From Mycobacteriaceae bacterium (GTDB lineage Bacteria > Actinomycetota > Actinomycetes > Mycobacteriales > Mycobacteriaceae): a stretch of 6,091 nt of DNA. The position numbers were made by a program, and so were the translations under genes. The stretch is from positions 1 through 6,091 of the forward strand of contig JAFAWC010000383.1 in NCBI GenBank assembly GCA_019242135.1. Direction: 5' to 3'. Below, one piece after another: positions 1 to 6,091 of this stretch (position 1 is its first letter; each line of letters opens with the position of its first letter). The notes under the pieces were generated by a model. It searched no databases. It saw only the letters and a list, made by a program, of their open reading frames with translations, and was not told the DNA's origin.

Positions 1-1364
1 CGCAGCTCCTTCAGATATCGCCACGCCTCCCCGACGTCAGGTCCCGCCGGGATGTCCAAAAGCTCCATGATCTCGTTGCCGTCCAGATCCGGCCGCACCC
101 GCTGCAAATCCTCCTTCGCGGCCAGGTCGGCGATGCGCCTCTCGAGATCGTCGTAATTGGCCTGCAGCCTGGCGGCCCTGCGCTTGTTGCGGGTGGTGCA
201 GTCGGCGCGGACCAGCTTGTGCAGCCGCGCCAACAGCGGCCCGGCGTCGGTGACGTACCGCCGGACCGCCGAATCGGTCCATCCCGCGTCGCCGTAGCCG
301 TGAAACCGCAGATGCAGGTACACCAGCTGCGATACGTCGTCGATCATCTGCTTGGAGTACTTCAACGCCCGCATGCGCTTGCGCGCCATCTTCGCCCCGA
401 CCACCTCGTGATGGTGGAAGCTCACACCGCCGTCGGGCTCATGCCTGCGCGTGGCCGGCTTGCCGATGTCGTGCAACACCGCCGCCCACCGCAGCACCAG
501 GTCGGGCCCCTCATCCTCGAGCCCGATCGCCTGCCTCAGCACGGTAAGCGAATGCCGGTAGACGTCTTTGTGCTGATGGTGTTCGTCAATGGCCAGTCGC
601 ATCGCGCCGATCTCGGGCAGCACCACGTCGCCCATGCCGGTGTCGACCATCAGCTCGATGCCCGCCACCGGGTGCTCGCCGAGCATCAGCTTGTCCAGCT
701 CGGCGGCCACTCGCTCGGCGCTGATGCGGCCCAGCTCGGGGGCCATGTGCTCGATCGCGGTACGCACCCGGGCCGCGACCGAGAAACCGAGCTGCGACGT
801 GAAGCGGGCGGCCCGCAACATGCGCAGCGGGTCGTCGCCGAACGACACCTCCGGTGCGGCAGGTGTGTCCAGTAGCCGGTGCCGTATCGCGCTCAGCCCG
901 CCCAGCGGGTCGACGAACTCTCCCGGCCCCTCGCCGGTGACGCGCACGGCCATCGCGTTGGCGGTGAAATCGCGTCGCGCCAAATCCTCGTCGATGCTTG
1001 TGCCGAACGCCACCTCGGGATTGCGCGACACCTGGTCATAGGTGTCGGAGCGGTACGTGGTGATCTCCACCCGGTGCCCGTCCGTGGCTGCGCCAACGGT
1101 GCCGTACTGAATCCCGGTGTCCCACAACGCATCTGCCCACGGCCGTAGAATCCGCTGCACTTCTTCGGGTTTGGCGTCGGTGGCGAAGTCGAAGTCGGCA
1201 CCCAGCCGCCCCAAGATCGCGTCACGGACGCTGCCCCCCACCAGGTACAGGTCGTGGCCGGCCGATGCGAACACCTCACCTAGGCCGCGCAGTGTGTCGG
1301 TATGCCGGTTCAACGCGACATTGGCGCCGGCGAGCAGTTCGGCGTCGGAAGCGGTTTCGGGCAC
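1..1364 (-). CDS. pcnA: CCA tRNA nucleotidyltransferase (CCA-adding enzyme), 3' end cut by window edge
   Basis: The enzyme adds or repairs the 3' CCA end of tRNA in the cytoplasm from CTP and ATP without a nucleic-acid template. The first 454 codons are present; I recall the M. tuberculosis homologue as about 480 residues, so only the C-terminal tail is missing. Visible in order: the class II nucleotidyltransferase signature YLVGGSVRD (residues 40–48) followed by the metal-binding D57-F-D59; RRDFTANAM (130–138); the nucleobase-selecting motif DDPLR (177–181) leading into LRAARF; an HD domain with H298-D299 in VLHDIGKP and a histidine cluster HHHE (317–320); and a basic segment CTTRNKRR (389–396) of the tRNA-binding tail. 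GTG at 1364 is the start because an in-frame TAG lies three codons upstream and no Shine-Dalgarno is needed if the mRNA is leaderless. It is divergent from mutT4. The HD domain may add phosphohydrolase activity, as in some CCA enzymes; that is inference. Confidence 0.96.
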   Translation of the reverse strand, partial: MPETASDAELLAGANVALNRHTDTLRGLGEVFASAGHDLYLVGGSVRDAILGRLGADFDFATDAKPEEVQRILRPWADALWDTGIQYGTVGAATDGHRVEITTYRSDTYDQVSRNPEVAFGTSIDEDLARRDFTANAMAVRVTGEGPGEFVDPLGGLSAIRHRLLDTPAAPEVSFGDDPLRMLRAARFTSQLGFSVAARVRTAIEHMAPELGRISAERVAAELDKLMLGEHPVAGIELMVDTGMGDVVLPEIGAMRLAIDEHHQHKDVYRHSLTVLRQAIGLEDEGPDLVLRWAAVLHDIGKPATRRHEPDGGVSFHHHEVVGAKMARKRMRALKYSKQMIDDVSQLVYLHLRFHGYGDAGWTDSAVRRYVTDAGPLLARLHKLVRADCTTRNKRRAARLQANYDDLERRIADLAAKEDLQRVRPDLDGNEIMELLDIPAGPDVGEAWRYLKEL

Positions 1365-1371
1365 GTTCGAC

Positions 1372-1377
1372 TACCCT
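1372..1377 (+). promoter_or_regulatory. Candidate second -10 element for mutT4, overlapping the pcnA -10
   Basis: TACCCT fits TANNNT on the plus strand and occupies almost the same bases as the minus-strand TAGGGT. If used, transcription would begin near 1384 and give a leader of about 55 nt containing the GGGAG at 1425–1429, so translation could begin at ATG 1439. Weaker than the TACTAT at 1447–1452; no good -35 seen. Confidence 0.25.
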
Positions 1378-1378
1378 A
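1373..1378 (-). promoter_or_regulatory. Candidate -10 element for leaderless pcnA transcript
   Basis: On the minus strand the hexamer TAGGGT fits the mycobacterial SigA -10 pattern TANNNT. Eight bases separate it from the GTG start of pcnA, placing transcription start 0–2 nt before the start codon. No Shine-Dalgarno-like sequence stands between them, consistent with leaderless initiation, which is common in mycobacteria. No clear -35 hexamer is visible, which is also usual there. Confidence 0.5.
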
Positions 1379-1424
1379 ATCCGCACTCCCGAACCGGCCC
1401 GCGCCGCCCACCGGCGCGTGGGGC

Positions 1425-1429
1425 GGGAG
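1425..1429 (+). promoter_or_regulatory. Possible ribosome binding site for the alternative ATG start of mutT4
   Basis: GGGAG lies 9 nt before ATG 1439. It would support a protein seven residues longer than the preferred GTG 1460 start. Purine runs are frequent by chance in such GC-rich DNA, so this site does not settle the start. Confidence 0.3.
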
Positions 1430-1446
1430 TGAAAAGTCATGCCAGC

Positions 1447-1452
1447 TACTAT
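1447..1452 (+). promoter_or_regulatory. Candidate -10 element for leaderless mutT4 operon transcript
   Basis: TACTAT is the best TANNNT match in the intergenic region. Seven bases separate it from GTG 1460, so the expected transcription start (1459 or 1460, both G) falls at or one base before the start codon. This would drive mutT4, the exported protein gene and murJ as one leaderless message. The -35 region is unremarkable. Confidence 0.55.
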
Positions 1453-1459
1453 CGCTTGG

Positions 1460-2197
1460 GTGTCGGACGGCGAAAACGCGAGACCGAAACGGCGCCGGGG
1501 TCGGCGTCGCGGCAAGCGTGCCGCCGCTTTCACCGACACCGCAACCGAGCAGCACGCCGACAAGGGCGAGCCCGCCGTTAACCAGCAGCGGGCCGGCCGA
1601 CGTTCCGCCGACCGGCTGCGCACGGTGCACGAGACATCGGCCGGCGGGCTGGTGGTCGACGGATTGGACGACCCGCAAGGCAGCCAGGTGGCGGCCCTGA
1701 TCGGCCGGATCGACCGTCGGGGCAGGCTGCTGTGGTCGCTGCCGAAGGGCCACATCGAACTCGGCGAGACCGCCGAACAGACCGCCATCCGGGAAGTCGC
1801 CGAGGAGACCGGAATCAAGGGTGACGTGCTTGCCTCGCTCGGCAGCATCGACTACTGGTTCGTCACCGAAGGCCGGCGCGTCCACAAGACCGTGCACCAC
1901 TATCTCTTGCGGTCTCTCGGCGGAGAACTCTCCGATCACGACCTCGAAGTCAGCGAGGTGGCCTGGGTGCCGCTCGAGGAGCTGGCGTCGCGGTTGGCCT
2001 ACGCCGACGAACGCCGGCTCGCCGAGGTTGCCGGCGAGTTGATTCAGACCCTGCACACACACGGCCCCAGTGCGCTTCCCCCGTTGCCGCACAGCACGCC
2101 GTGGCGGCGGCGGCAGACCCATTCCCGCACCCGTCGGCGCCGGTCCGACGAGCCGGGTTCGGGCAGGACGAACGGTCACGGAGACCGCCACCAATGA
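1460..2197 (+). CDS. mutT4: Nudix hydrolase MutT4
   Basis: A cytoplasmic Nudix-family hydrolase of 245 residues, expected to cleave a nucleoside diphosphate linked to another group with Mg2+. The complete Nudix box GX5EX7REUXEEXGU runs from GHIELGE to REVAEETGI (residues 97–119 here; bases 1748–1816). It is preceded by TSAGGLVV and WSLPKGH, typical of the MutT/Ap4A-hydrolase-like group. The domain (about residues 55–195) sits between a strongly basic N-terminus ([12 protein letters not shown], residues 9–20) and a Pro/Arg/His-rich, probably disordered C-terminus after about residue 200. GTG 1460 is chosen because the M. tuberculosis homologue, as I recall it, starts with the matching MSDGE and because a -10 box lies 7 nt upstream. 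ATG 1439 with GGGAG upstream is an alternative adding seven residues. Its TGA overlaps the next gene's ATG. The true substrate (8-oxo-dGTP, Ap4A or other) cannot be read from the sequence. Confidence 0.93.
   Translation: MSDGENARPKRRRGRRRGKRAAAFTDTATEQHADKGEPAVNQQRAGRRSADRLRTVHETSAGGLVVDGLDDPQGSQVAALIGRIDRRGRLLWSLPKGHIELGETAEQTAIREVAEETGIKGDVLASLGSIDYWFVTEGRRVHKTVHHYLLRSLGGELSDHDLEVSEVAWVPLEELASRLAYADERRLAEVAGELIQTLHTHGPSALPPLPHSTPWRRRQTHSRTRRRRSDEPGSGRTNGHGDRHQ
2180..2183 (+). promoter_or_regulatory. Ribosome binding site for the exported-protein gene, inside mutT4
   Basis: GGAG lies 10 nt before ATG 2194, within the last codons of mutT4. It supports starting at 2194 rather than at an in-frame GTG at 2101, and allows both reinitiation and independent initiation. 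Confidence 0.45.
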
Positions 2198-4491
2198 ACG
2201 CCGTGCGGTTCGTTGCCGCGGCGGTCCTGGTAGCGATCCCGGTGCTGGCGGGCATCACGCCGCGGGCGGCGGCCGGCGAACCCGGTGACACCCGCTTCCT
2301 GGAAGTGCGCATCGATCGAGTCACCCCGGACGTCGTCACGACTACCGGTGATTCCACGGTCACCGTCAGCGGGACGGTGATCAACGTCGGCGACCGGCCA
2401 GTGCACGACATCGTCGTGCGCCTCGAGCACGCCGCCGCGGTGACCTCGCCGCAGGGGCTGCGCACCAATCTCGATGGCGCCACCGACCAGTACGAGCCGG
2501 TCGGCGACTTTGTCGATGTGGCCAATGAGCTCCAGCGCGGCCAGGCCGGCACCTTCAACCTTTCTTTTCCGGTGCGCTCGACGTCGAAGCCGTCGCTCGG
2601 CATCGACCAGCCCGGCGTCTACCCGCTGCTGGTCAACGCCAACGGCACACCCGATTACGGCGACCCGGCACGCCTCGACGATGGCCGCTTCCTGCTGCCT
2701 GTCCTGGGGGTTCCCGCCGACCCGTCGGTCACCTCGGCCGACCCGCTGGCCGGTGTGGTGGCGCCGGACACCGCCAAGCCGGTCACCGTCACGATGCTGT
2801 GGCCATTGGCCGACCGGCCACGGCTGGCCGCCGGCGCGCCGGGCGGCGTGACCCCGGTACGGCTGATCGACGACGAGCTCGCGGGATCGCTGGCGCCGGG
2901 CGGTCGGCTGGACACCTTGTTGTCGGCCGCGGACTTCGCCACCGGGCCGGCGGTGGACCCGGGCGGCCGCGTCAACGGCGCCCTCTGTTTGGCCGTCGAC
3001 CCGGACCTTCTGGTCACCGTCAACGCGATGTCGGCCGGTTATGTGGTGTCTGACAAACCCGACGACCGCAACTCCCCCACCCACCCGGGCACCGGCCAGG
3101 CCGCAGCGGCGGCCTGGCTGGACCGCCTGCGCTCGCTTGCCCACCGGATGTGTGTCGCACCGACCCCGTACGCACAGGCCGACTTGGACGCGCTACACCG
3201 GATCGGCGACCCGGGATTGGCGGCCATCGCCACCAACGGCGCCGGAGACGTCGTCGACCAGATACTCGGCGTGACGTCCACGCGCGGAGCCACCGTGCTC
3301 GGCGACGGATTCCTGACGTCCGGCGCCGCGGAGTTGCTCGGCGCCCAGGGCCCGACCGTGGCGATCGCCGCGGCCGAGTGCACCGCGCACGACGAGATCG
3401 ACGGCAAACCCCGGCCTGCCAACGTCGACCCGCGCAGACTCTCCGCCGATCTGGTCGCCGCGCCGTTCGACCCGACGGTCGGCGCGGCTTTCGCGGCGGC
3501 GGGCCGCACCCCGGCCTCGCCGTCGTATCTTGACGCCTCCCTCGTCATCCCCAACAAGCACGACTCACCCACCGCGCGCCGACAGGACGCCATCAGCGCG
3601 ATGCTGTGGCTGGGCCTGAATCCCGACAATGCGCCTCGGACACAGATCTTGGTGCCGCCGCCCTACTGGGACCTGCAGGCGGCGGATGCAGAAACGATCC
3701 TGACCGCGCTGGCCACCGCGATCCACGCCGGCCTTGCCGAGCCGCGACCACTGTCGGCACTGGTCACCGACTCCGAGGCGGCGGCGGTGCCCGGCGCACA
3801 GCTGCCCGGCGACGCCAATCGGCGCGGCCGTCTTGGCGACCAGGTGACCACCGACATCGGCCAGCAGATCGGGCGGCTGTGGGGGTTGACCGCGGCGATG
3901 ACGACCGATCCCCGCACCGGCCTGACCGGCCTGCAGTACACCGCCCCGCTGCGGGAGGACATGTTGCGCGCCCTGAGCCAGGCGGTCGCTCCGGAGGGTC
4001 GCGACGGGCAGGCCCAGCAGCGGATGGCCGCGGTCGACACCACGGTCAACGACATGTTCCACGCGGTCACCATCGTCAACCCCGGCGGGTCATACACACT
4101 GGCCACCGAACACAGTCCGCTGCCGCTGGCCCTGCACAACGACCTCGCGGTGCCGATCAAGGTGCGTCTGCAGGTCGATGCGCCGCCGGGGATGACGGTG
4201 ACCGACATCGGCGTGCAGGAGCTCCCGCCCGGGTATCTGCCGCTGCGCGTGCCCATCGAGGTGCACTTCACGCAGCGCGTCGCCGTCGACGTGACACTGC
4301 GCACTCCCGACGGACTGACTTTGGGTGAGCCCGTGCGGCTGTCGGTGCACTCCAACGCATACGGCAAGGTGCTGTTCGCCATCACGATGGCCGCGGCGGC
4401 GGTGCTGGTCGTCTTGGCCGGCCGACGGTTGTGGCACCGCTTCCGCGGCCAGCCCGACCCCGCCGACCTCGACCGCCCGGAACCCGGGTGA
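2194..4491 (+). CDS. Secreted, C-terminally membrane-anchored protein of unknown function (Rv3909-like, probably DUF6049 family)
   Basis: A 765-residue envelope protein I recognise as the Rv3909 homologue; its biochemical role is unknown to me. Residues 1–27 are a signal peptide (one Arg, hydrophobic core 6–21, AAA-GE cleavage site after A27). Residues about 35–130 look like a beta-sandwich of CARDB/Ig type ([15 protein letters not shown], then IVVRLEHA). From 195 comes a mixed alpha/beta middle region starting [15 protein letters not shown], with [11 protein letters not shown] (263–273) and cysteines at 265, 320 and 396. Residues about 625–720 form a second Ig-like beta domain ([33 protein letters not shown]). 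One transmembrane helix follows at about 725–742, then a short basic cytoplasmic tail ([11 protein letters not shown]). Most of the protein would therefore lie outside the membrane. ATG 2194 is chosen because the signal peptide begins there; an in-frame GTG at 2101 would bury it behind 31 residues. The start overlaps mutT4 (ATGA) and the stop overlaps murJ (GTGA), so an envelope role linked to MurJ is likely but inferred. Confidence 0.9.
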   Translation: MNAVRFVAAAVLVAIPVLAGITPRAAAGEPGDTRFLEVRIDRVTPDVVTTTGDSTVTVSGTVINVGDRPVHDIVVRLEHAAAVTSPQGLRTNLDGATDQYEPVGDFVDVANELQRGQAGTFNLSFPVRSTSKPSLGIDQPGVYPLLVNANGTPDYGDPARLDDGRFLLPVLGVPADPSVTSADPLAGVVAPDTAKPVTVTMLWPLADRPRLAAGAPGGVTPVRLIDDELAGSLAPGGRLDTLLSAADFATGPAVDPGGRVNGALCLAVDPDLLVTVNAMSAGYVVSDKPDDRNSPTHPGTGQAAAAAWLDRLRSLAHRMCVAPTPYAQADLDALHRIGDPGLAAIATNGAGDVVDQILGVTSTRGATVLGDGFLTSGAAELLGAQGPTVAIAAAECTAHDEIDGKPRPANVDPRRLSADLVAAPFDPTVGAAFAAAGRTPASPSYLDASLVIPNKHDSPTARRQDAISAMLWLGLNPDNAPRTQILVPPPYWDLQAADAETILTALATAIHAGLAEPRPLSALVTDSEAAAVPGAQLPGDANRRGRLGDQVTTDIGQQIGRLWGLTAAMTTDPRTGLTGLQYTAPLREDMLRALSQAVAPEGRDGQAQQRMAAVDTTVNDMFHAVTIVNPGGSYTLATEHSPLPLALHNDLAVPIKVRLQVDAPPGMTVTDIGVQELPPGYLPLRVPIEVHFTQRVAVDVTLRTPDGLTLGEPVRLSVHSNAYGKVLFAITMAAAAVLVVLAGRRLWHRFRGQPDPADLDRPEPG

Positions 4492-6091
4492 CCGGCGGCA
4501 GCTGGCGGCCCACAGGACGCTCAGCACAGCTTCCGCCCCACCACCGTCAGCCGCACGTGGCGCCCGCCGAGCGCCGTCCCGAGCTGTCCGACGCCGCGGT
4601 GGTGTCGCGGTCGTGGGGGATGGCCTTCGCGACACTGGTCAGCCGGATCACGGGCTTCACCAGGATCGTGTTGTTGGCAGCGATCCTCGGCGCGGCTCTG
4701 TCCAGCGCATTCTCGGTGGCCAATCAACTGCCCAACCTTGTCGCCGCCCTCGTCCTCGAGGCCACCTTCACCGCGATCTTCGTGCCGGTGCTCGCACGCG
4801 CGGAACGCGACGATTCCGACGGCGGCGCCGCCTTCGTCCGCCGGCTGGTAACGCTCGCCACGACGTTGCTTCTGGTCACCACCGCCCTGTCCGTCGCCGC
4901 GGCGCCACTTCTGGTGCGGATGATGCTCGGCAGCGATCCCCAAGTCGACAAGCAGCTCACGATCGCATTCGCCTATTTGCTTCTCCCCCAGGTGCTGTTT
5001 TACGGGCTGTCATCGGTGTTCATGGCAATCCTCAACACCCGCAACGTGTTTGGCTCCCCCGCCTGGGCGCCGGTCGTCAACAATATCGTCGCGATCGCCA
5101 CTCTGGGCTTGTATGTCGTTGTTCCGGGCCAGCTTTCGGTTGAGTCGGGCAACACCAAGCTGCTTGTCTTGGGTATCGGCACCACGCTGGGTGTGGCCGC
5201 ACAGACCCTCGTACTGCTCGTTGCCATCGCTCGCGAGCGCATCAGCCTACGGCCGCTGTGGGGTATTGACGACCGCCTCAAGCAGTTCGGGGCCATGGCC
5301 GCGGCGATGGTGCTCTACGTGCTGATCAGTCAGTTCGGTCTGGTCGTCGGCAACCAGATCGCCAGTTGGGCCGCGGCTTCGGGACCCGCGATCTACAACT
5401 ACACCTGGCTGGTGCTGATGTTGCCGTTCGGCATGATCGGCGTCACTGTGCTGACCGTGGTGATGCCGCGGCTCTCCCGCAACGCCGCTGCCGACGACAT
5501 CCCTTCGGTCCTGGCCGATTTGGCGTTGGCCACCCGCCTGACGATGGTCACGCTGATTCCGATTGTGGCGTTGATGACCGTGGGCGGTCCTGCGATCGGT
5601 TCAGCGCTGTTCGCGTACGGCAGATTCGGGTCGGTCGACGCCGGATACCTTGGCGGTGCGATCGCACTGTCCGCGTTCACGCTCATTCCTTACGCGATGG
5701 TTCTGTTGCAGCTTCGGGTCTTCTACGCCAGACAGCAGCCCTGGACTCCGATTTTGATCATCATCGTGATCACGACGGTCAAAATCGCCGCGTCGCTTGC
5801 GATCCAACGGCTGTCCGCACACCATGTCATCGCCCACCCGGAGATGGTGGCCGGCTACCTCGGGCTGGCCAACGGTCTTGGCTTCCTGGCCGGCGCGACG
5901 GTCGGCTATCTGCTGCTGCGCGCGGCACTCAGCCCCCCGGGTGGACGGCTGTTCAACGCCGACGTGCTGCGCACCGTGCTGGTGACGATCGCCGCGTCCC
6001 TGCTGGCCGGTCTCAGCGCACACGTCGCCGACCGGCTGCTCGGTTTCTACCGACTGACGGCGACGCACGGAGGCGCCGGTTCGCTGGTACG
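4488..6091 (+). CDS. murJ: Lipid II flippase MurJ (MviN), 5' part; gene continues past the window
   Basis: An inner-membrane MOP-superfamily transporter that moves lipid II to the outer face for peptidoglycan synthesis. 534 codons are visible. Residues 1–45 are a hydrophilic cytoplasmic extension; TM1 then carries the family pattern VSRITGFTR (51–59), followed by NQLPNLVAALVLEATFTAIFVPVL (split 79–90 and 91–102), AILNTRNVFGSPAWAP (180–195) and YTWLVLMLPFGMIGV (305–319). About 13 of 14 core helices are inside the window. R53 and R59 match E. coli R18 and R24, but residues matching E. coli R52 and R270 appear to be alanine and leucine. The M. tuberculosis protein, as I recall, is about 1180 residues, with a pseudokinase domain that binds FhaA after PknB phosphorylation; that part would lie beyond 6091. 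GTG 4488 overlaps the previous TGA (GTGA) with only a weak GGAA upstream, suggesting coupled translation. GTG 4557 is a shorter alternative. Confidence 0.95.
   Translation, partial: MTGGSWRPTGRSAQLPPHHRQPHVAPAERRPELSDAAVVSRSWGMAFATLVSRITGFTRIVLLAAILGAALSSAFSVANQLPNLVAALVLEATFTAIFVPVLARAERDDSDGGAAFVRRLVTLATTLLLVTTALSVAAAPLLVRMMLGSDPQVDKQLTIAFAYLLLPQVLFYGLSSVFMAILNTRNVFGSPAWAPVVNNIVAIATLGLYVVVPGQLSVESGNTKLLVLGIGTTLGVAAQTLVLLVAIARERISLRPLWGIDDRLKQFGAMAAAMVLYVLISQFGLVVGNQIASWAAASGPAIYNYTWLVLMLPFGMIGVTVLTVVMPRLSRNAAADDIPSVLADLALATRLTMVTLIPIVALMTVGGPAIGSALFAYGRFGSVDAGYLGGAIALSAFTLIPYAMVLLQLRVFYARQQPWTPILIIIVITTVKIAASLAIQRLSAHHVIAHPEMVAGYLGLANGLGFLAGATVGYLLLRAALSPPGGRLFNADVLRTVLVTIAASLLAGLSAHVADRLLGFYRLTATHGGAGSLV
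5750..5786. repeat. Inverted repeat with 8-bp arms inside murJ
   Basis: Perfect arms GATTTTGA (5750–5757) and TCAAAATC (5779–5786) flank 21 bases, and two copies of the palindrome TGATCA (5755–5760 and 5767–5772) lie within. It is unusually AT-rich for this DNA. It encodes part of a membrane helix rich in isoleucine and valine (residues about 421–433), which may explain the composition by itself. Function unproven. Confidence 0.3.

Noticed and set aside
1279..1330. TGTCGGTAT resembling the first half of the RecA-independent DNA-damage promoter (PafBC type)
   Set aside because: No TANNNT element follows at the required 8-nt spacing, and it lies inside the pcnA coding region.
1365..1370. GTTCGA beside the pcnA start, resembling half of a mycobacterial LexA (SOS) box
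   Set aside because: The partner half-site TCGAAC at the required spacing is absent, so it is only a six-base chance match.
1591..1598. Palindrome GGCCGGCC in mutT4
   Set aside because: Short GC-only palindromes are common in this composition and it lies in an ordinary coding segment.
2101..2193. Longer start (GTG 2101) for the exported-protein gene
   Set aside because: It would place 31 Arg/Pro-rich residues before a clear signal peptide and lies entirely within mutT4; ATG 2194 has a GGAG and an ATGA junction.
2176..4385. Several long open frames on the opposite strand and in other frames across the exported-protein gene
   Set aside because: Their translations are Arg/Gly/Ala-rich low-complexity strings with no recognisable domain, as expected for shadow frames in GC-rich DNA.

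Overview
The window looks like chromosomal DNA from a Mycobacterium (or close mycobacterial relative). It is very GC-rich and uses GTG starts. The gene order pcnA (minus) / mutT4 – secreted DUF6049-type protein – murJ (plus) matches what I recall of Rv3907c–Rv3910 in M. tuberculosis, near the chromosomal origin. The encoded proteins are close to, but not identical with, what I remember of the M. tuberculosis sequences, so this is probably another mycobacterium. No mobile element, CRISPR array, tRNA or rRNA is visible.

Layout: bases 1–1364 (minus strand) hold most of pcnA, the CCA-adding tRNA nucleotidyltransferase, which runs off the left edge. Bases 1365–1459 form a compact divergent control region with TANNNT-type -10 elements facing both ways. 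The -10 boxes nearest each gene lie only 7–8 nt before a GTG start, the arrangement expected for leaderless mRNAs. Rightwards comes mutT4 (Nudix hydrolase, 1460–2197, with an alternative ATG at 1439). It is followed by a 765-residue uncharacterised protein with a signal peptide and a C-terminal membrane anchor (2194–4491), then the 5' 534 codons of murJ (4488 to beyond 6091), the lipid II flippase of peptidoglycan synthesis. The three plus-strand genes overlap by ATGA and GTGA junctions, so they are almost certainly one translationally coupled operon. Coding sequence fills essentially the whole window; the only non-coding stretch is the divergent promoter.

Working together: PcnA matures or repairs tRNA 3' ends, and MutT4 hydrolyses a nucleoside-diphosphate-linked substrate. 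The membrane-anchored exported protein and MurJ are both cell-envelope proteins made from coupled reading frames, which makes the exported protein the best candidate here for an undescribed function, perhaps an extracytoplasmic partner of MurJ. MurJ itself keeps two transport-associated arginines of TM1 but lacks the equivalents of other charged residues that are essential in the E. coli protein. This hints at a different or assisted transport mechanism. I see no wholly novel system; the DUF6049–MurJ pair is the most interesting lead.
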